From positions 1 to 5,500 of the forward strand of contig CAJBQQ010000257.1 of assembly GCA_903957805.1 (NCBI GenBank): a stretch of DNA of 5,500 bases. Reading direction: 5' to 3'. This stretch comes from an uncultured Pseudomonadota bacterium. Lineage in GTDB: Bacteria > Pseudomonadota > Gammaproteobacteria > Burkholderiales > Nitrosomonadaceae. Made by a program: the position numbers and the translations under genes. Shown in pieces: positions 1 through 5,500 of this stretch (position 1 is its first letter; each line of letters starts with the position of its first letter). The notes beneath the pieces were generated by a model that was given only the letters and a program-made list of their open reading frames with translations, was not told where the DNA came from and made no database searches.

Positions 1-1
1 A

Positions 2-1306
2 TTTGAAAGCAGACCCCTCACTGCCATGAATCTTTATCTGAACTCCCCAGGACAGCTTTCGCCGATTGGCGCAAATCCTTACAGATATGGAATGATCACA
101 GAAGTTAAAGTAAATTATAGCGGAAAGACCGAAGTTACCAAGCACCACTCCATGGGACGCTCCTCCAATGAGCTCGCTCATGTCATGCCAGACAGCAGGA
201 CCGCCTATAAGGGGGATGATGGCAATGACGTAATGATGACCATGTTCGTTGCCGACAGACCTCAGGACCTGACTAGCGGCAGTCTATATGCCGCTAAGTT
301 ACATCAGACCGACGCCTCCGATGGAGGCAAGTTTGATCTTCAGTGGATCAATCTTGGTCATGCCACAGATGCTGAGATCGATGCATTGGTGGCCGGTGGC
401 ATTAAATTCTCAGATATCTTTGAGGTGGCAAGTAGTGCCGAGTACCGATCGAACCCCTCTTCCTATATCGGCTTTAGACCAGTCTATATCTACACCAGCG
501 GCAGCACTCCGGCGCTAGAATATCTTAGGGTCAGAGACGGAATGGAAAAGCCCGCTGCCTTCTTAGAGACCCGACGTTTCGCGGCATACCTGGGAGCGAC
601 CACTGAACTTACTAAGCTTGAGGGTGTCACCTCCAATCAACAGGACAAAAAGCTTTACATGGCCATGTCTTATGTCCAGAGGGGCATGCTATCCGGCCAG
701 AATGGAGAACGCCCTCAAGATCATGTCCACTTGGCAGGCAACCCCAAGGACCTGGACTGCGGCATCGTTTATCAGTCTGATTTACAATCTGATCAGGTAG
801 ACACATCCGGCAATCCGATCAATAGCCAATGGGTGGCCACTAATCTCAGAGCTCTCGTCATGGGCGCTCGGAAACCCGACACACAAAACACATACGGACT
901 CCATGACCGTTGCGATACCGATAAAGTAGCCAACCCTGATAACCTCAAGTACTCGGAGTCGATGCGGACCCTCTTCATCGGTGAAGATAGTCCTAACCAT
1001 CTGAATAACTTTCTATGGGCATACAATGTCGACACCCATAAGGCTATACGCATCGCCACCAATCGCGCAGGCGCAGAATGGACCGGCCTGCAAGTGGTCG
1101 AGAATCTAAATGGGTTCGCCTACATCATGTCTAACATCCAACACCCCGGTGCTGATACGGACTTACGTTACTACAAGAACAAGATCCACGACTTTGATAA
1201 CTTCCGAGCCGGTATCGATCAGCGCGGCGCAGTTGGTTATCTGGGAGGACTCCCCGCAATCAAACGTGTCCGGAAAGAATCTCTCAATGCTCGTGATATC
1301 GACTAA
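2..1306 (+). CDS. PhoX-like (DUF839) alkaline phosphatase family protein, 5' end missing
   Basis: The reading frame is open from base 2, eight codons before the first ATG (26), and the sequence is already inside the conserved domain there, so the true start lies outside the window. About 435 C-terminal residues are visible. Counting from that ATG, DUF839/PhoX hallmarks appear in order: NPYRYG (17-22), a KHH..MGR segment (39-45), ELAHVMPDSRTAY (49-61) followed by GDDGND, FVADRPQDL then GSLYAAK, NLGHATDAEI, ETRRFAAYLGATTE with a following LEGVT, ANPDNLKY then LFIGED, and near the end NGFAYIMSNIQHPG. Characterised PhoX enzymes are Tat-exported, calcium- and iron-dependent phosphomonoesterases that release phosphate from organic esters in the periplasm. 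The Tat signal cannot be checked here. Family membership is clear. Phosphatase activity is inferred, because this subgroup is divergent from the studied PhoX. A methyltransferase gene follows after 37 bp. Confidence 0.87.
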   Translation, partial: FESRPLTAMNLYLNSPGQLSPIGANPYRYGMITEVKVNYSGKTEVTKHHSMGRSSNELAHVMPDSRTAYKGDDGNDVMMTMFVADRPQDLTSGSLYAAKLHQTDASDGGKFDLQWINLGHATDAEIDALVAGGIKFSDIFEVASSAEYRSNPSSYIGFRPVYIYTSGSTPALEYLRVRDGMEKPAAFLETRRFAAYLGATTELTKLEGVTSNQQDKKLYMAMSYVQRGMLSGQNGERPQDHVHLAGNPKDLDCGIVYQSDLQSDQVDTSGNPINSQWVATNLRALVMGARKPDTQNTYGLHDRCDTDKVANPDNLKYSESMRTLFIGEDSPNHLNNFLWAYNVDTHKAIRIATNRAGAEWTGLQVVENLNGFAYIMSNIQHPGADTDLRYYKNKIHDFDNFRAGIDQRGAVGYLGGLPAIKRVRKESLNARDID

Positions 1307-1343
1307 TGACACCCCGCTCCGATCCATTTCCTTATAACGTCTC

Positions 1344-2060
1344 ATGACTACCGCAGACCCCACCGCTATCTTCAAGGACTCCTGGTCTCTGTATGACCTG
1401 ATCACAGAATACAATTACATGTCCCACCAGGAGATCTATGCCGGAGTCGATCAGTTACTGCAATCGCGCAACAGTCTAGAAAATACCTGCCTGCTGGACC
1501 TGGGTTGTGGAAATGCTCGGTATCTGGCCCCCTCTCTGAAGCGATCTCCCCCCGCACTCTATCAAGGGGTAGATCTATCTGAAGCCGCGCTGGCAGAAGC
1601 GCGGGGCTATCTGGCAGGATTGCCAGGTCAAGTGATTCTGACCCATGCTGACCTACTCGATGCGATCGAGTCAACTGATAAAGTCTGGGATGTGATCTTC
1701 ACCGGCTTCGCGATTCATCACCTGACCCTCGACGAAAAGAAACGCTTCTTCCAAGCGGTCGGGAAATGCCTCTCACAGAATGGTTGGCTGATACTGGTGG
1801 ATGTGGTGAGGGATGAAGGCCAAAGCCGAGAAAGCTACCTGGATGGCTATCTGAATTTCATGCGAAAGGGCTGGACAAGGGTGCCCCATGATCAATTGGA
1901 AGAGGCCTGTACACATGTCCATGACTGGGACTACCCAGAACCCCTTTCCTCCCTACAAGAGATGGCGATATCATCGGGCCTTAAATCCTGCCGCCTGATC
2001 AGTCGGTATGCACAGCATCACACCCTGTTATTCTCACGCTCCGTTGTAGAGAGCATCTAA
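1344..2060 (+). CDS. class I SAM-dependent methyltransferase, substrate unknown
   Basis: This 238-residue protein has a Rossmann-type methyltransferase core. Motif I is LLDLGCGNA (residues 50-58), the glycine-rich SAM-binding loop. The acidic residue expected to bind the ribose hydroxyls is D77 in GVDLSE. HAD (101-103) fits the adenine-contacting strand. FAIHHL (122-127) and WLILVDVVRDE (148-158) correspond to later core strands. An N-terminal helix (about 10-40, with NYMSHQEIY) and a C-terminal part after residue 160 probably form the substrate lid. No signal peptide or membrane segment is seen, so it is cytosolic. The core resembles the Methyltransf_12/25 type that acts on small molecules, but nothing identifies the acceptor. 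An in-frame TAA at 1335-1337 fixes ATG 1344 as the first possible start. No clear Shine-Dalgarno precedes it, which suits translation following the upstream gene 37 bp away. Function beyond the fold is not recognised. Confidence 0.88.
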   Translation: MTTADPTAIFKDSWSLYDLITEYNYMSHQEIYAGVDQLLQSRNSLENTCLLDLGCGNARYLAPSLKRSPPALYQGVDLSEAALAEARGYLAGLPGQVILTHADLLDAIESTDKVWDVIFTGFAIHHLTLDEKKRFFQAVGKCLSQNGWLILVDVVRDEGQSRESYLDGYLNFMRKGWTRVPHDQLEEACTHVHDWDYPEPLSSLQEMAISSGLKSCRLISRYAQHHTLLFSRSVVESI

Positions 2061-2131
2061 TGGCGTCCAAATACCGAAGTCTCTTTTGAATTGCCTTTTT
2101 AGATACTGACTCAGTCGACATCTGCTTCTTC

Positions 2132-2149
2132 CGCCTTACCCGCCTTACC
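2132..2149. repeat. 9-bp tandem direct repeat (CGCCTTACC twice)
   Basis: Two perfect adjacent copies of CGCCTTACC lie at 2132-2140 and 2141-2149 in a pyrimidine-rich stretch. They could be a paired activator half-site on one face of the helix, or simple slippage. Nothing further supports a function. Confidence 0.4.
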
Positions 2150-2182
2150 CTACGCCTCCTCCCACCATCAAAAGGGGTTAAC

Positions 2183-2210
2183 GGTAGTACTACCTCTGCC
2201 GGTTACGGCA
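2183..2210. promoter_or_regulatory. putative activator or repressor sites: 12-bp palindrome plus inverted repeat
   Basis: GGTAGTACTACC (2183-2194) is a perfect two-fold palindrome. Two bases later TGCCG-GTTA-CGGCA (2197-2210) forms a second inverted repeat with 5-bp arms. Relative to the predicted sigma54 start near 2356 they lie at about -167 and -152, where enhancer-binding proteins typically bind. The regulator cannot be named from the sequence. Confidence 0.4.
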
Positions 2211-2284
2211 AGAATTGCCACATGACCTCCCCCGGCATTAAACGATGAACGATGCCTACGATCAGTCCTAGATTGGCATGAATC

Positions 2285-2307
2285 GAGATCCATCTCGTCA
2301 TTTGACG
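2285..2307. promoter_or_regulatory. two abutting inverted repeats just upstream of the sigma54 promoter
   Basis: GAGAT-CC-ATCTC (2285-2296) and CGTCA-TT-TGACG (2296-2307) share one base and have the same architecture: 5-bp arms and a 2-bp centre. They end 21 bp before the -24 box, so a bound protein would sit between distal activator sites and the polymerase. Either an operator or a DNA-bending site is possible. This is inferred from symmetry only. Confidence 0.35.
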
Positions 2308-2328
2308 GCCTTTAAATGAGAAATAAAA

Positions 2329-2346
2329 TTGGCATGATAATTGCTT
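2329..2346 (+). promoter_or_regulatory. sigma54 (RpoN) -24/-12 promoter for the TPR gene
   Basis: The sequence is TTGGCATG-ATAA-TTGCTT. GG (2331-2332) and GC (2343-2344) are separated by exactly 10 bp, the invariant spacing of sigma54 promoters, and the flanks match the TTGGCACG-N4-TTGCT consensus at all but one position (T for C at 2335). Taking the C at 2344 as -12 predicts a transcript start near 2356, giving a 46-nt leader to the ATG at 2402. Transcription should therefore need RpoN and an ATP-dependent enhancer-binding protein. AGGA at 2388-2391 is the likely, somewhat distant, ribosome binding site. Confidence 0.75.
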
Positions 2347-2401
2347 AATAATGAGCATGAAGACCAAGTTACCCCTTTAAACTCCTCAGGATCTCCCTAG
2401 A

Positions 2402-3196
2402 ATGCTAGTTCAAGCCATCGCCCCCAAACTCAATTTTCTGCCATCACAAAGCCGTAGCGCCCGGTCCGTGACGGTCTCCAGCCAAAATACAAGACAAATA
2501 ATTTCTGAGCTCACGAGTGCCGGCAATCTGCTCTGCGATCAGGGTAGCCCCGACGAGGCACTCGAGTGCTTCCTGAAGGCCATGTCATTTCTAAATAGTT
2601 GCAGAACGGTAGGGGATAAGAGGGTCGCAATCTGCCACTACAATACGGCTCGGGCCTATGCCATGCTCGATAAGAACGAAGAAGCCCTAGAACACTACAG
2701 AAAGGCATTGGATGAATCCCCAAGGCTAGTTCAGGCACATAACAATATCGGAATGCTGCTCAACCAGAGCGGACGTTTCGATGAGGCCGGAGAACATTTT
2801 AAGAAAGCGATCAAGATCGATGGATTATTCGCACCTGCCTACTATGGTCTGGGGGTCGCGCTCCAGAGCATGGGTGATAATGTCAACGCCGCCTTCGCCT
2901 ACCAAAAAGCGCTGACATTTAATCCAGAATTATATCCCGCCTGGATCAACCTTGGCCTAGTCTGTCACTCAATCGAGAATTATGAAGTCGCCATCAACTG
3001 CTACAAGGAGGCGATCGGTATCTCGGATACAGATGCCGAGGCCTTCTACAACCTTGGACTTGCCTACATGGGAGCGGGCGACCTGAAACAAGCAGCAAGT
3101 GCTTTTAGTGATGCACTCAAGATCAGACCTGATCATGAATCTGCTCAGGATGCTGTCCGTGAAACAATGTACTTCTTACTAGAGAAGCAATCCTAG
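2402..3196 (+). CDS. tetratricopeptide repeat (TPR) protein, function unknown
   Basis: This 264-residue protein consists mostly of TPRs. Five consecutive 34-residue units fill residues 75-244 (75-108, 109-142, 143-176, 177-210, 211-244). They show the A-L-G-Y/A-F-A-P spacing, for example YNLGLAYMGAGDLKQAASAFSDAL in shortened form at 216-239. A more degenerate first repeat lies at about 34-66 and is separated by a short insert. A 20-residue tail caps the solenoid. The first 33 residues are polar with Ser/Arg runs and have no hydrophobic core, so a signal peptide is unlikely and the protein is probably a cytosolic scaffold for protein-protein contacts. No catalytic domain is fused to it. It stands alone: a 341-bp regulatory gap lies in front, and the convergent xerD ends 36 bp behind. 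The sigma54 promoter at 2329 ties it to an RpoN-controlled process such as nitrogen, motility or exopolysaccharide functions. Which one cannot be told from the sequence. Confidence 0.9.
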   Translation: MLVQAIAPKLNFLPSQSRSARSVTVSSQNTRQIISELTSAGNLLCDQGSPDEALECFLKAMSFLNSCRTVGDKRVAICHYNTARAYAMLDKNEEALEHYRKALDESPRLVQAHNNIGMLLNQSGRFDEAGEHFKKAIKIDGLFAPAYYGLGVALQSMGDNVNAAFAYQKALTFNPELYPAWINLGLVCHSIENYEVAINCYKEAIGISDTDAEAFYNLGLAYMGAGDLKQAASAFSDALKIRPDHESAQDAVRETMYFLLEKQS

Positions 3197-3232
3197 TCGA
3201 ATTAAGCGATAGGGCCCATCACCCGCATCAGC

Positions 3233-4144
3233 CTACCCCCTAGGATGGTGCTTCTCATGGATCTGCTTCAGACGCTCACGCGCCACATGGGTGTAAATCT
3301 GGGTGGTGGAGATGTCTGCATGACCCAAAAGCAGTTGTACCACTCGCAAATCAGCGCCATGATTAAGCAAGTGAGTTGCAAAGGCATGCCGTAAGGTATG
3401 CGGAGACAAGGGCTTATTAATACCCGCAGAATCTGCGTGGCGCTTAATCAGATGCCAGAATGCCTGTCGGGTCATGGCGACACCCCGCGCGGTTACGAAT
3501 AATGCATCACTGATCCTCCCACCCAGCAGTATGGGCCTAGACTCTCTGAGATACCGATCAGTCCAGTCCAGAGCCTCCTCACCTAGGGGCGCTAGCCGCT
3601 CCTTGCTCCCCTTTCCCATGACCCGTACCACCCCCATATTCGTGCTTAGTTGGGCAATTTTTAGGGTGACGAGTTCCGACACCCGTAGACCACTGGCATA
3701 GATTACCTCGAGCATTGCACGGTCCCGGAGTCCCAATGGGCGCTCCACATCAGGTGCTGCGAGCAGGGACTCAACCTCCAACTCGGTCAGACTCTTGGGT
3801 AGATTACGTGGAAGTTTAGGGGTGTCGATATTGAGACTGGGATCCGTTTGAATCTTCCCCTGTCTTAACAAGAACCGGTAGAAACGCTTCAGACTTGATA
3901 ACTCACGACTGGTTGTACTCGCCTTGACTCTTTTCGATACTTTATAAGCAAGAAACTCGAGCAGATCGGCATGCGTAGCGCATTGTAGTGACCCAGCGCT
4001 CCGGTTCTGTATTCCCATCCACTCCGCAAGTTTCTGCAGATCACTTCGATAACTTTCCAGTGTATTGCGAGATAGGCCATCCTCCAACCATAATGCGTCA
4101 GAAAATTCGTCTAACAAACCCGCATTAGGATCAGACGGATTCAT
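3233..4144 (-). CDS. xerD: site-specific tyrosine recombinase XerD
   Basis: This 303-residue protein (E. coli XerD has 298) acts with XerC at the chromosomal dif site to resolve dimers before cell division. The N-terminal SAM-like core-binding domain spans about residues 8-95, with ALWLEDGLSRNTLESY typical of XerD. The catalytic domain follows from about 115. All active-site residues are present: R154 (SGLRVSE), K178 (GKGSK), H249 and R252 (SPHTLRH), H275 (LLGH) and nucleophile Y284 (TQIYTH). The end of the protein, ERLKQIHEKHHPRG, matches the XerD tail rather than XerC. The ATG at 4144 lies inside the end of ogt, an overlap of 14 bp, with only a weak GAG upstream, so translational coupling is likely. 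The gene is convergent with the TPR gene, 36 bp away, and no obvious terminator lies between them. Confidence 0.96.
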   Translation of the reverse strand: MNPSDPNAGLLDEFSDALWLEDGLSRNTLESYRSDLQKLAEWMGIQNRSAGSLQCATHADLLEFLAYKVSKRVKASTTSRELSSLKRFYRFLLRQGKIQTDPSLNIDTPKLPRNLPKSLTELEVESLLAAPDVERPLGLRDRAMLEVIYASGLRVSELVTLKIAQLSTNMGVVRVMGKGSKERLAPLGEEALDWTDRYLRESRPILLGGRISDALFVTARGVAMTRQAFWHLIKRHADSAGINKPLSPHTLRHAFATHLLNHGADLRVVQLLLGHADISTTQIYTHVARERLKQIHEKHHPRG

Positions 4145-4634
4145 GTCTCAACAACCAACTCTTAATGGCAATCGGGATTCCATCGCTGGCATTCATGAAA
4201 CCACCCAAGCCGCCATTCTTGGCGATCACTCGGTGGCAGGGGATCACGAGTGGTAAACGGTTGGCCCCACATGCCTGACCCACGGCACGTGGGGCGGAAT
4301 GAAGCTGGGTCGCGATATCGGCATAACTGCGAGTGAGGCCGCTGGGGATTGTCTGTATCGCCTGCCACACCCTCCTCTGGTGAGTAGTTCCGCCAATATG
4401 TAGAGACAGGTCAAATTTAAAATTGGGATTAATCAGGTATTCATTCAGTTGCTGACAGACCTCCCTCGCAAGGGGATTCTGTGGCTCAAGCGGAAGAGTA
4501 TCGAGTGGGAGATAATCGATACCGGTTAGCCAGTCCTCTTCGGTATGGATACCGAGCATCGCAAATGGTGCGACGAGTCTCGCCTGGTACTGATTTGCGG
4601 TCTTGATCTTCGGAATGGTTTTGACTGTATTCAT
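4131..4634 (-). CDS. ogt: methylated-DNA--[protein]-cysteine S-methyltransferase (Ogt/MGMT family)
   Basis: This 167-residue suicide repair protein (E. coli Ogt has 171) should transfer alkyl groups from O6-alkylguanine or O4-alkylthymine to its own cysteine. The acceptor is C133 in the PCHR motif (132-135), followed by VIAKNGGLGGF. The DNA-binding helix-turn-helix contains the arginine finger R116 in PRAVGQ, and N125 sits eight residues before the cysteine as in human MGMT. Y104 (RSYADIA) fits the nucleotide-flipping tyrosine, and the closing LLRHE supplies the conserved glutamate E165. The N-terminal domain (1-80) is poorly conserved, as usual. There is no AraC-like Ada regulatory part, so this is the constitutive-type enzyme. 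An in-frame TAG 13 bases before the ATG fixes 4634 as the first possible start; no strong Shine-Dalgarno or promoter is visible on this strand. It forms an operon with xerD and is divergent from pepA. Confidence 0.95.
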   Translation of the reverse strand: MNTVKTIPKIKTANQYQARLVAPFAMLGIHTEEDWLTGIDYLPLDTLPLEPQNPLAREVCQQLNEYLINPNFKFDLSLHIGGTTHQRRVWQAIQTIPSGLTRSYADIATQLHSAPRAVGQACGANRLPLVIPCHRVIAKNGGLGGFMNASDGIPIAIKSWLLRHESV

Positions 4635-4717
4635 TTTGGAACGGATCTATCAACTCGGTATATCCAACGATTACTGTGGCCAATCTCTCTCATTGATCAG
4701 AATAATTTTTGTCTGCT

Positions 4718-4747
4718 TTGACTTTGTGCGAACAGTCCGGCGATAAT
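4718..4747 (+). promoter_or_regulatory. sigma70 promoter for pepA
   Basis: TTGACT (-35, 4718-4723) and GATAAT (-10, 4742-4747) each match the consensus at five of six positions and are separated by 18 bp. The predicted transcript start is near 4754, giving a leader of about 50 nt before the GTG start at 4805. The inverted repeat ATCAGTC/GACTGAT lies over its -10/+1 region. Confidence 0.65.
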
Positions 4748-4767
4748 CAGTCGTTACCCAGACTGAT
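4746..4767. promoter_or_regulatory. inverted repeat over the pepA -10/start region
   Basis: ATCAGTC (4746-4752) and GACTGAT (4761-4767) are perfect 7-bp arms around an 8-base centre. Because the left arm is at or before the predicted transcript start, it is better read as a DNA-level operator than as an RNA hairpin. Its right arm shares bases with the right arm of the larger inverted repeat ending at 4771. Confidence 0.4.
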
Positions 4768-4792
4768 CAATCTATTTGAAACACAACGAATT

Positions 4793-4798
4793 AAGGAG
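4793..4798 (+). promoter_or_regulatory. ribosome binding site that decides the pepA GTG start
   Basis: AAGGAG is a near-perfect Shine-Dalgarno sequence six bases ahead of GTG 4805. It supports that GTG rather than the first in-frame ATG, which lies 34 codons further in, after conserved N-terminal sequence. Confidence 0.8.
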
Positions 4799-4804
4799 CA
4801 AGAG

Positions 4805-5500
4805 GTGAAATTTAGCATAAAAAATGCAAGCCCGGAAAAACAGCGCAGCGCCTGTATCGTGGTCGGCGTGTTCGAACCTCGCAAACTGACCGAAGCTGCG
4901 GAGGCCATGGACAAGATCTCAAAGGGTTATATCAGCGGGATCTTGAAAAACGGCGATATGGAAGGCAAATCAGGCTCCACCCTGACTCTTCATAATGTGC
5001 CGAACACCATATGTGCGCGGGTACTGCTCGTCGGTCTGGGTAAGGAGCGAGACTTCCATGACAAGGGTTATCGTGATGCAGTCAGGACTGCCTTCAGGGC
5101 CCTTCAGGAGACCGGTGCTGCGGATGCAACCCTCTATTTAGCTGAAATTCCGCTAAAAACTCGGAACATCGCTTGGAAAATTTCTCAGACCGCGATCATT
5201 GGACTGGAAAGTATCTATCGATCAGATCAGCTTAAAAGTAAACACTCAGAGACCAAGAGACCTCTCAGTAAGATTATCTTAGGGGTGACCAGTACAGCAG
5301 GCTCTGCTGCCAATGAAGGTGCGCTGCAACAAGGACTCTCCATCGCCCACGGCATGAATCTGGCTAAGGATCTGGGGAACCTCCCTCCAAATATCTGCAC
5401 CCCCACCTATCTTGCGCAACAGGCCATGAGTCTAGCCAAGACCTACAAGCTCAAGGCCACAATCCTAGAAGAGAAGGATATGGAGAAGCTCGGAATGGGA
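4805..5500 (+). CDS. pepA: leucyl aminopeptidase PepA, 3' end missing
   Basis: The first 232 residues of a protein that is about 500 long in E. coli. PepA is a cytosolic, hexameric, two-metal M17 exopeptidase that removes N-terminal leucine and other residues in peptide turnover. Visible here are the N-terminal macro-like domain (about 1-165) with VLLVGLGK at 73-80, and the start of the catalytic domain with NLAKDLGNLPPN and CTPTYLA (185-204), the M17 linker signature. The window stops at EEKDMEKLGMG, before the metal ligands and catalytic lysine, so activity cannot be checked. The start is GTG, backed by AAGGAG. In E. coli PepA (XerB) also binds DNA, acting in carAB control and as an accessory factor for XerCD at the ColE1 cer site. 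Here the gene lies divergent from the ogt-xerD operon, 170 bp from ogt. Confidence 0.95.
   Translation, partial: MKFSIKNASPEKQRSACIVVGVFEPRKLTEAAEAMDKISKGYISGILKNGDMEGKSGSTLTLHNVPNTICARVLLVGLGKERDFHDKGYRDAVRTAFRALQETGAADATLYLAEIPLKTRNIAWKISQTAIIGLESIYRSDQLKSKHSETKRPLSKIILGVTSTAGSAANEGALQQGLSIAHGMNLAKDLGNLPPNICTPTYLAQQAMSLAKTYKLKATILEEKDMEKLGMG

Larger units (their letters stand above)
2061..2401. other. gene-free regulatory region upstream of the TPR gene
   Basis: These 341 bases carry no convincing gene on either strand. They hold a 9-bp tandem repeat (2132-2149), a perfect 12-bp palindrome (2183-2194), a TGCCG/CGGCA inverted repeat (2197-2210), a 7-bp tandem repeat AACGATG (2241-2254), two abutting inverted repeats (2285-2307) and a sigma54-type promoter (2329-2346). 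No intrinsic terminator is recognisable behind the methyltransferase: the T-runs at 2082-2086 and 2096-2100 lack a preceding GC-rich hairpin. The density of symmetric elements fits an activator-dependent promoter region for the gene at 2402. Confidence 0.6.
4692..4771. promoter_or_regulatory. 9-bp inverted repeats flanking the pepA promoter
   Basis: ATTGATCAG (4692-4700) and its exact reverse complement CTGATCAAT (4763-4771) bracket the -35/-10 elements. Each arm contains the TGATCA palindrome. The arms are centred 71 bp apart, close to seven helical turns, which would put them on the same DNA face and allow looping over the promoter. This is a candidate operator pair for pepA, and possibly for ogt too. 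E. coli PepA itself binds DNA as a transcription regulator, so autoregulation is conceivable but not shown here. Confidence 0.4.

Noticed and set aside
26..28. ATG as the start of the PhoX-like gene
   Set aside because: The frame is open to the left edge and the sequence at this point is already inside the conserved domain, so the gene continues upstream.
782..1062. Overlapping minus-strand ORFs inside the PhoX-like gene
   Set aside because: They lie opposite a well-conserved coding frame, resemble no family and have no ribosome binding site.
1402..1674. 90-codon minus-strand ORF inside the methyltransferase
   Set aside because: It is antisense to the conserved SAM-binding motifs and has low-complexity composition: a shadow frame.
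2061..2105. Possible intrinsic terminator after the methyltransferase
   Set aside because: There are T-runs but no stable GC-rich stem directly before them.
2351..2380. Nine-codon leader ORF in frame ahead of the TPR gene
   Set aside because: The predicted sigma54 transcript start (about 2356) lies inside it, so its first ATG would not be transcribed, and it has no Shine-Dalgarno.
3197..3232. Possible bidirectional terminator between the TPR gene and xerD
   Set aside because: GGGCCC symmetry is present, but there is no hairpin with a workable loop and no T-run in either direction.
4635..4720. A sigma70 promoter for ogt on the minus strand
   Set aside because: TTGGCC and GATATA are present, but only 13 bp apart, too close for a credible promoter.
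4635..4804. A dif or cer recombination site near xerD
   Set aside because: No 28-bp element with XerC/XerD half-sites around a 6-bp centre, resembling the dif consensus, was found here.

Overview
The window looks like ordinary chromosomal DNA of a proteobacterium, most probably a gammaproteobacterium. The evidence is a XerD with the typical C-terminal tail, an Ogt-type DNA repair methyltransferase, a PepA leucyl aminopeptidase, moderate GC content, Shine-Dalgarno-led genes, and both a sigma54 and a sigma70 promoter. The genus cannot be fixed from the sequence. I see no phage, insertion sequence, CRISPR array, RNA gene or defence island.

Left part (2-2060, + strand): the 3' part of a PhoX/DUF839-family phosphatase-like gene, cut by the left edge of the window. 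After 37 bp comes a class I SAM-dependent methyltransferase of unknown substrate. The two may be cotranscribed.

Middle (2061-3196): a 341-bp gene-free stretch rich in short palindromes ends in a near-consensus sigma54 (-24/-12) promoter at 2329-2346. This drives a single gene for a soluble six-repeat TPR protein of unknown role. It is the most interesting regulatory unit in the window.

Right part (3233-5500): ogt and xerD lie on the - strand, overlap by 14 bp and form an operon convergent with the TPR gene. pepA starts with GTG at 4805 on the + strand, divergent from ogt, and runs off the right edge. The 170-bp ogt/pepA gap holds a good sigma70 promoter for pepA, a pair of 9-bp inverted repeats flanking that promoter, and a further inverted repeat over its -10 region. 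XerD and PepA (also called XerB) cooperate in plasmid-dimer resolution in E. coli, so their closeness is suggestive. No new multi-gene system is evident. The candidates for follow-up are the sigma54-TPR unit and the xerD/ogt-pepA arrangement.
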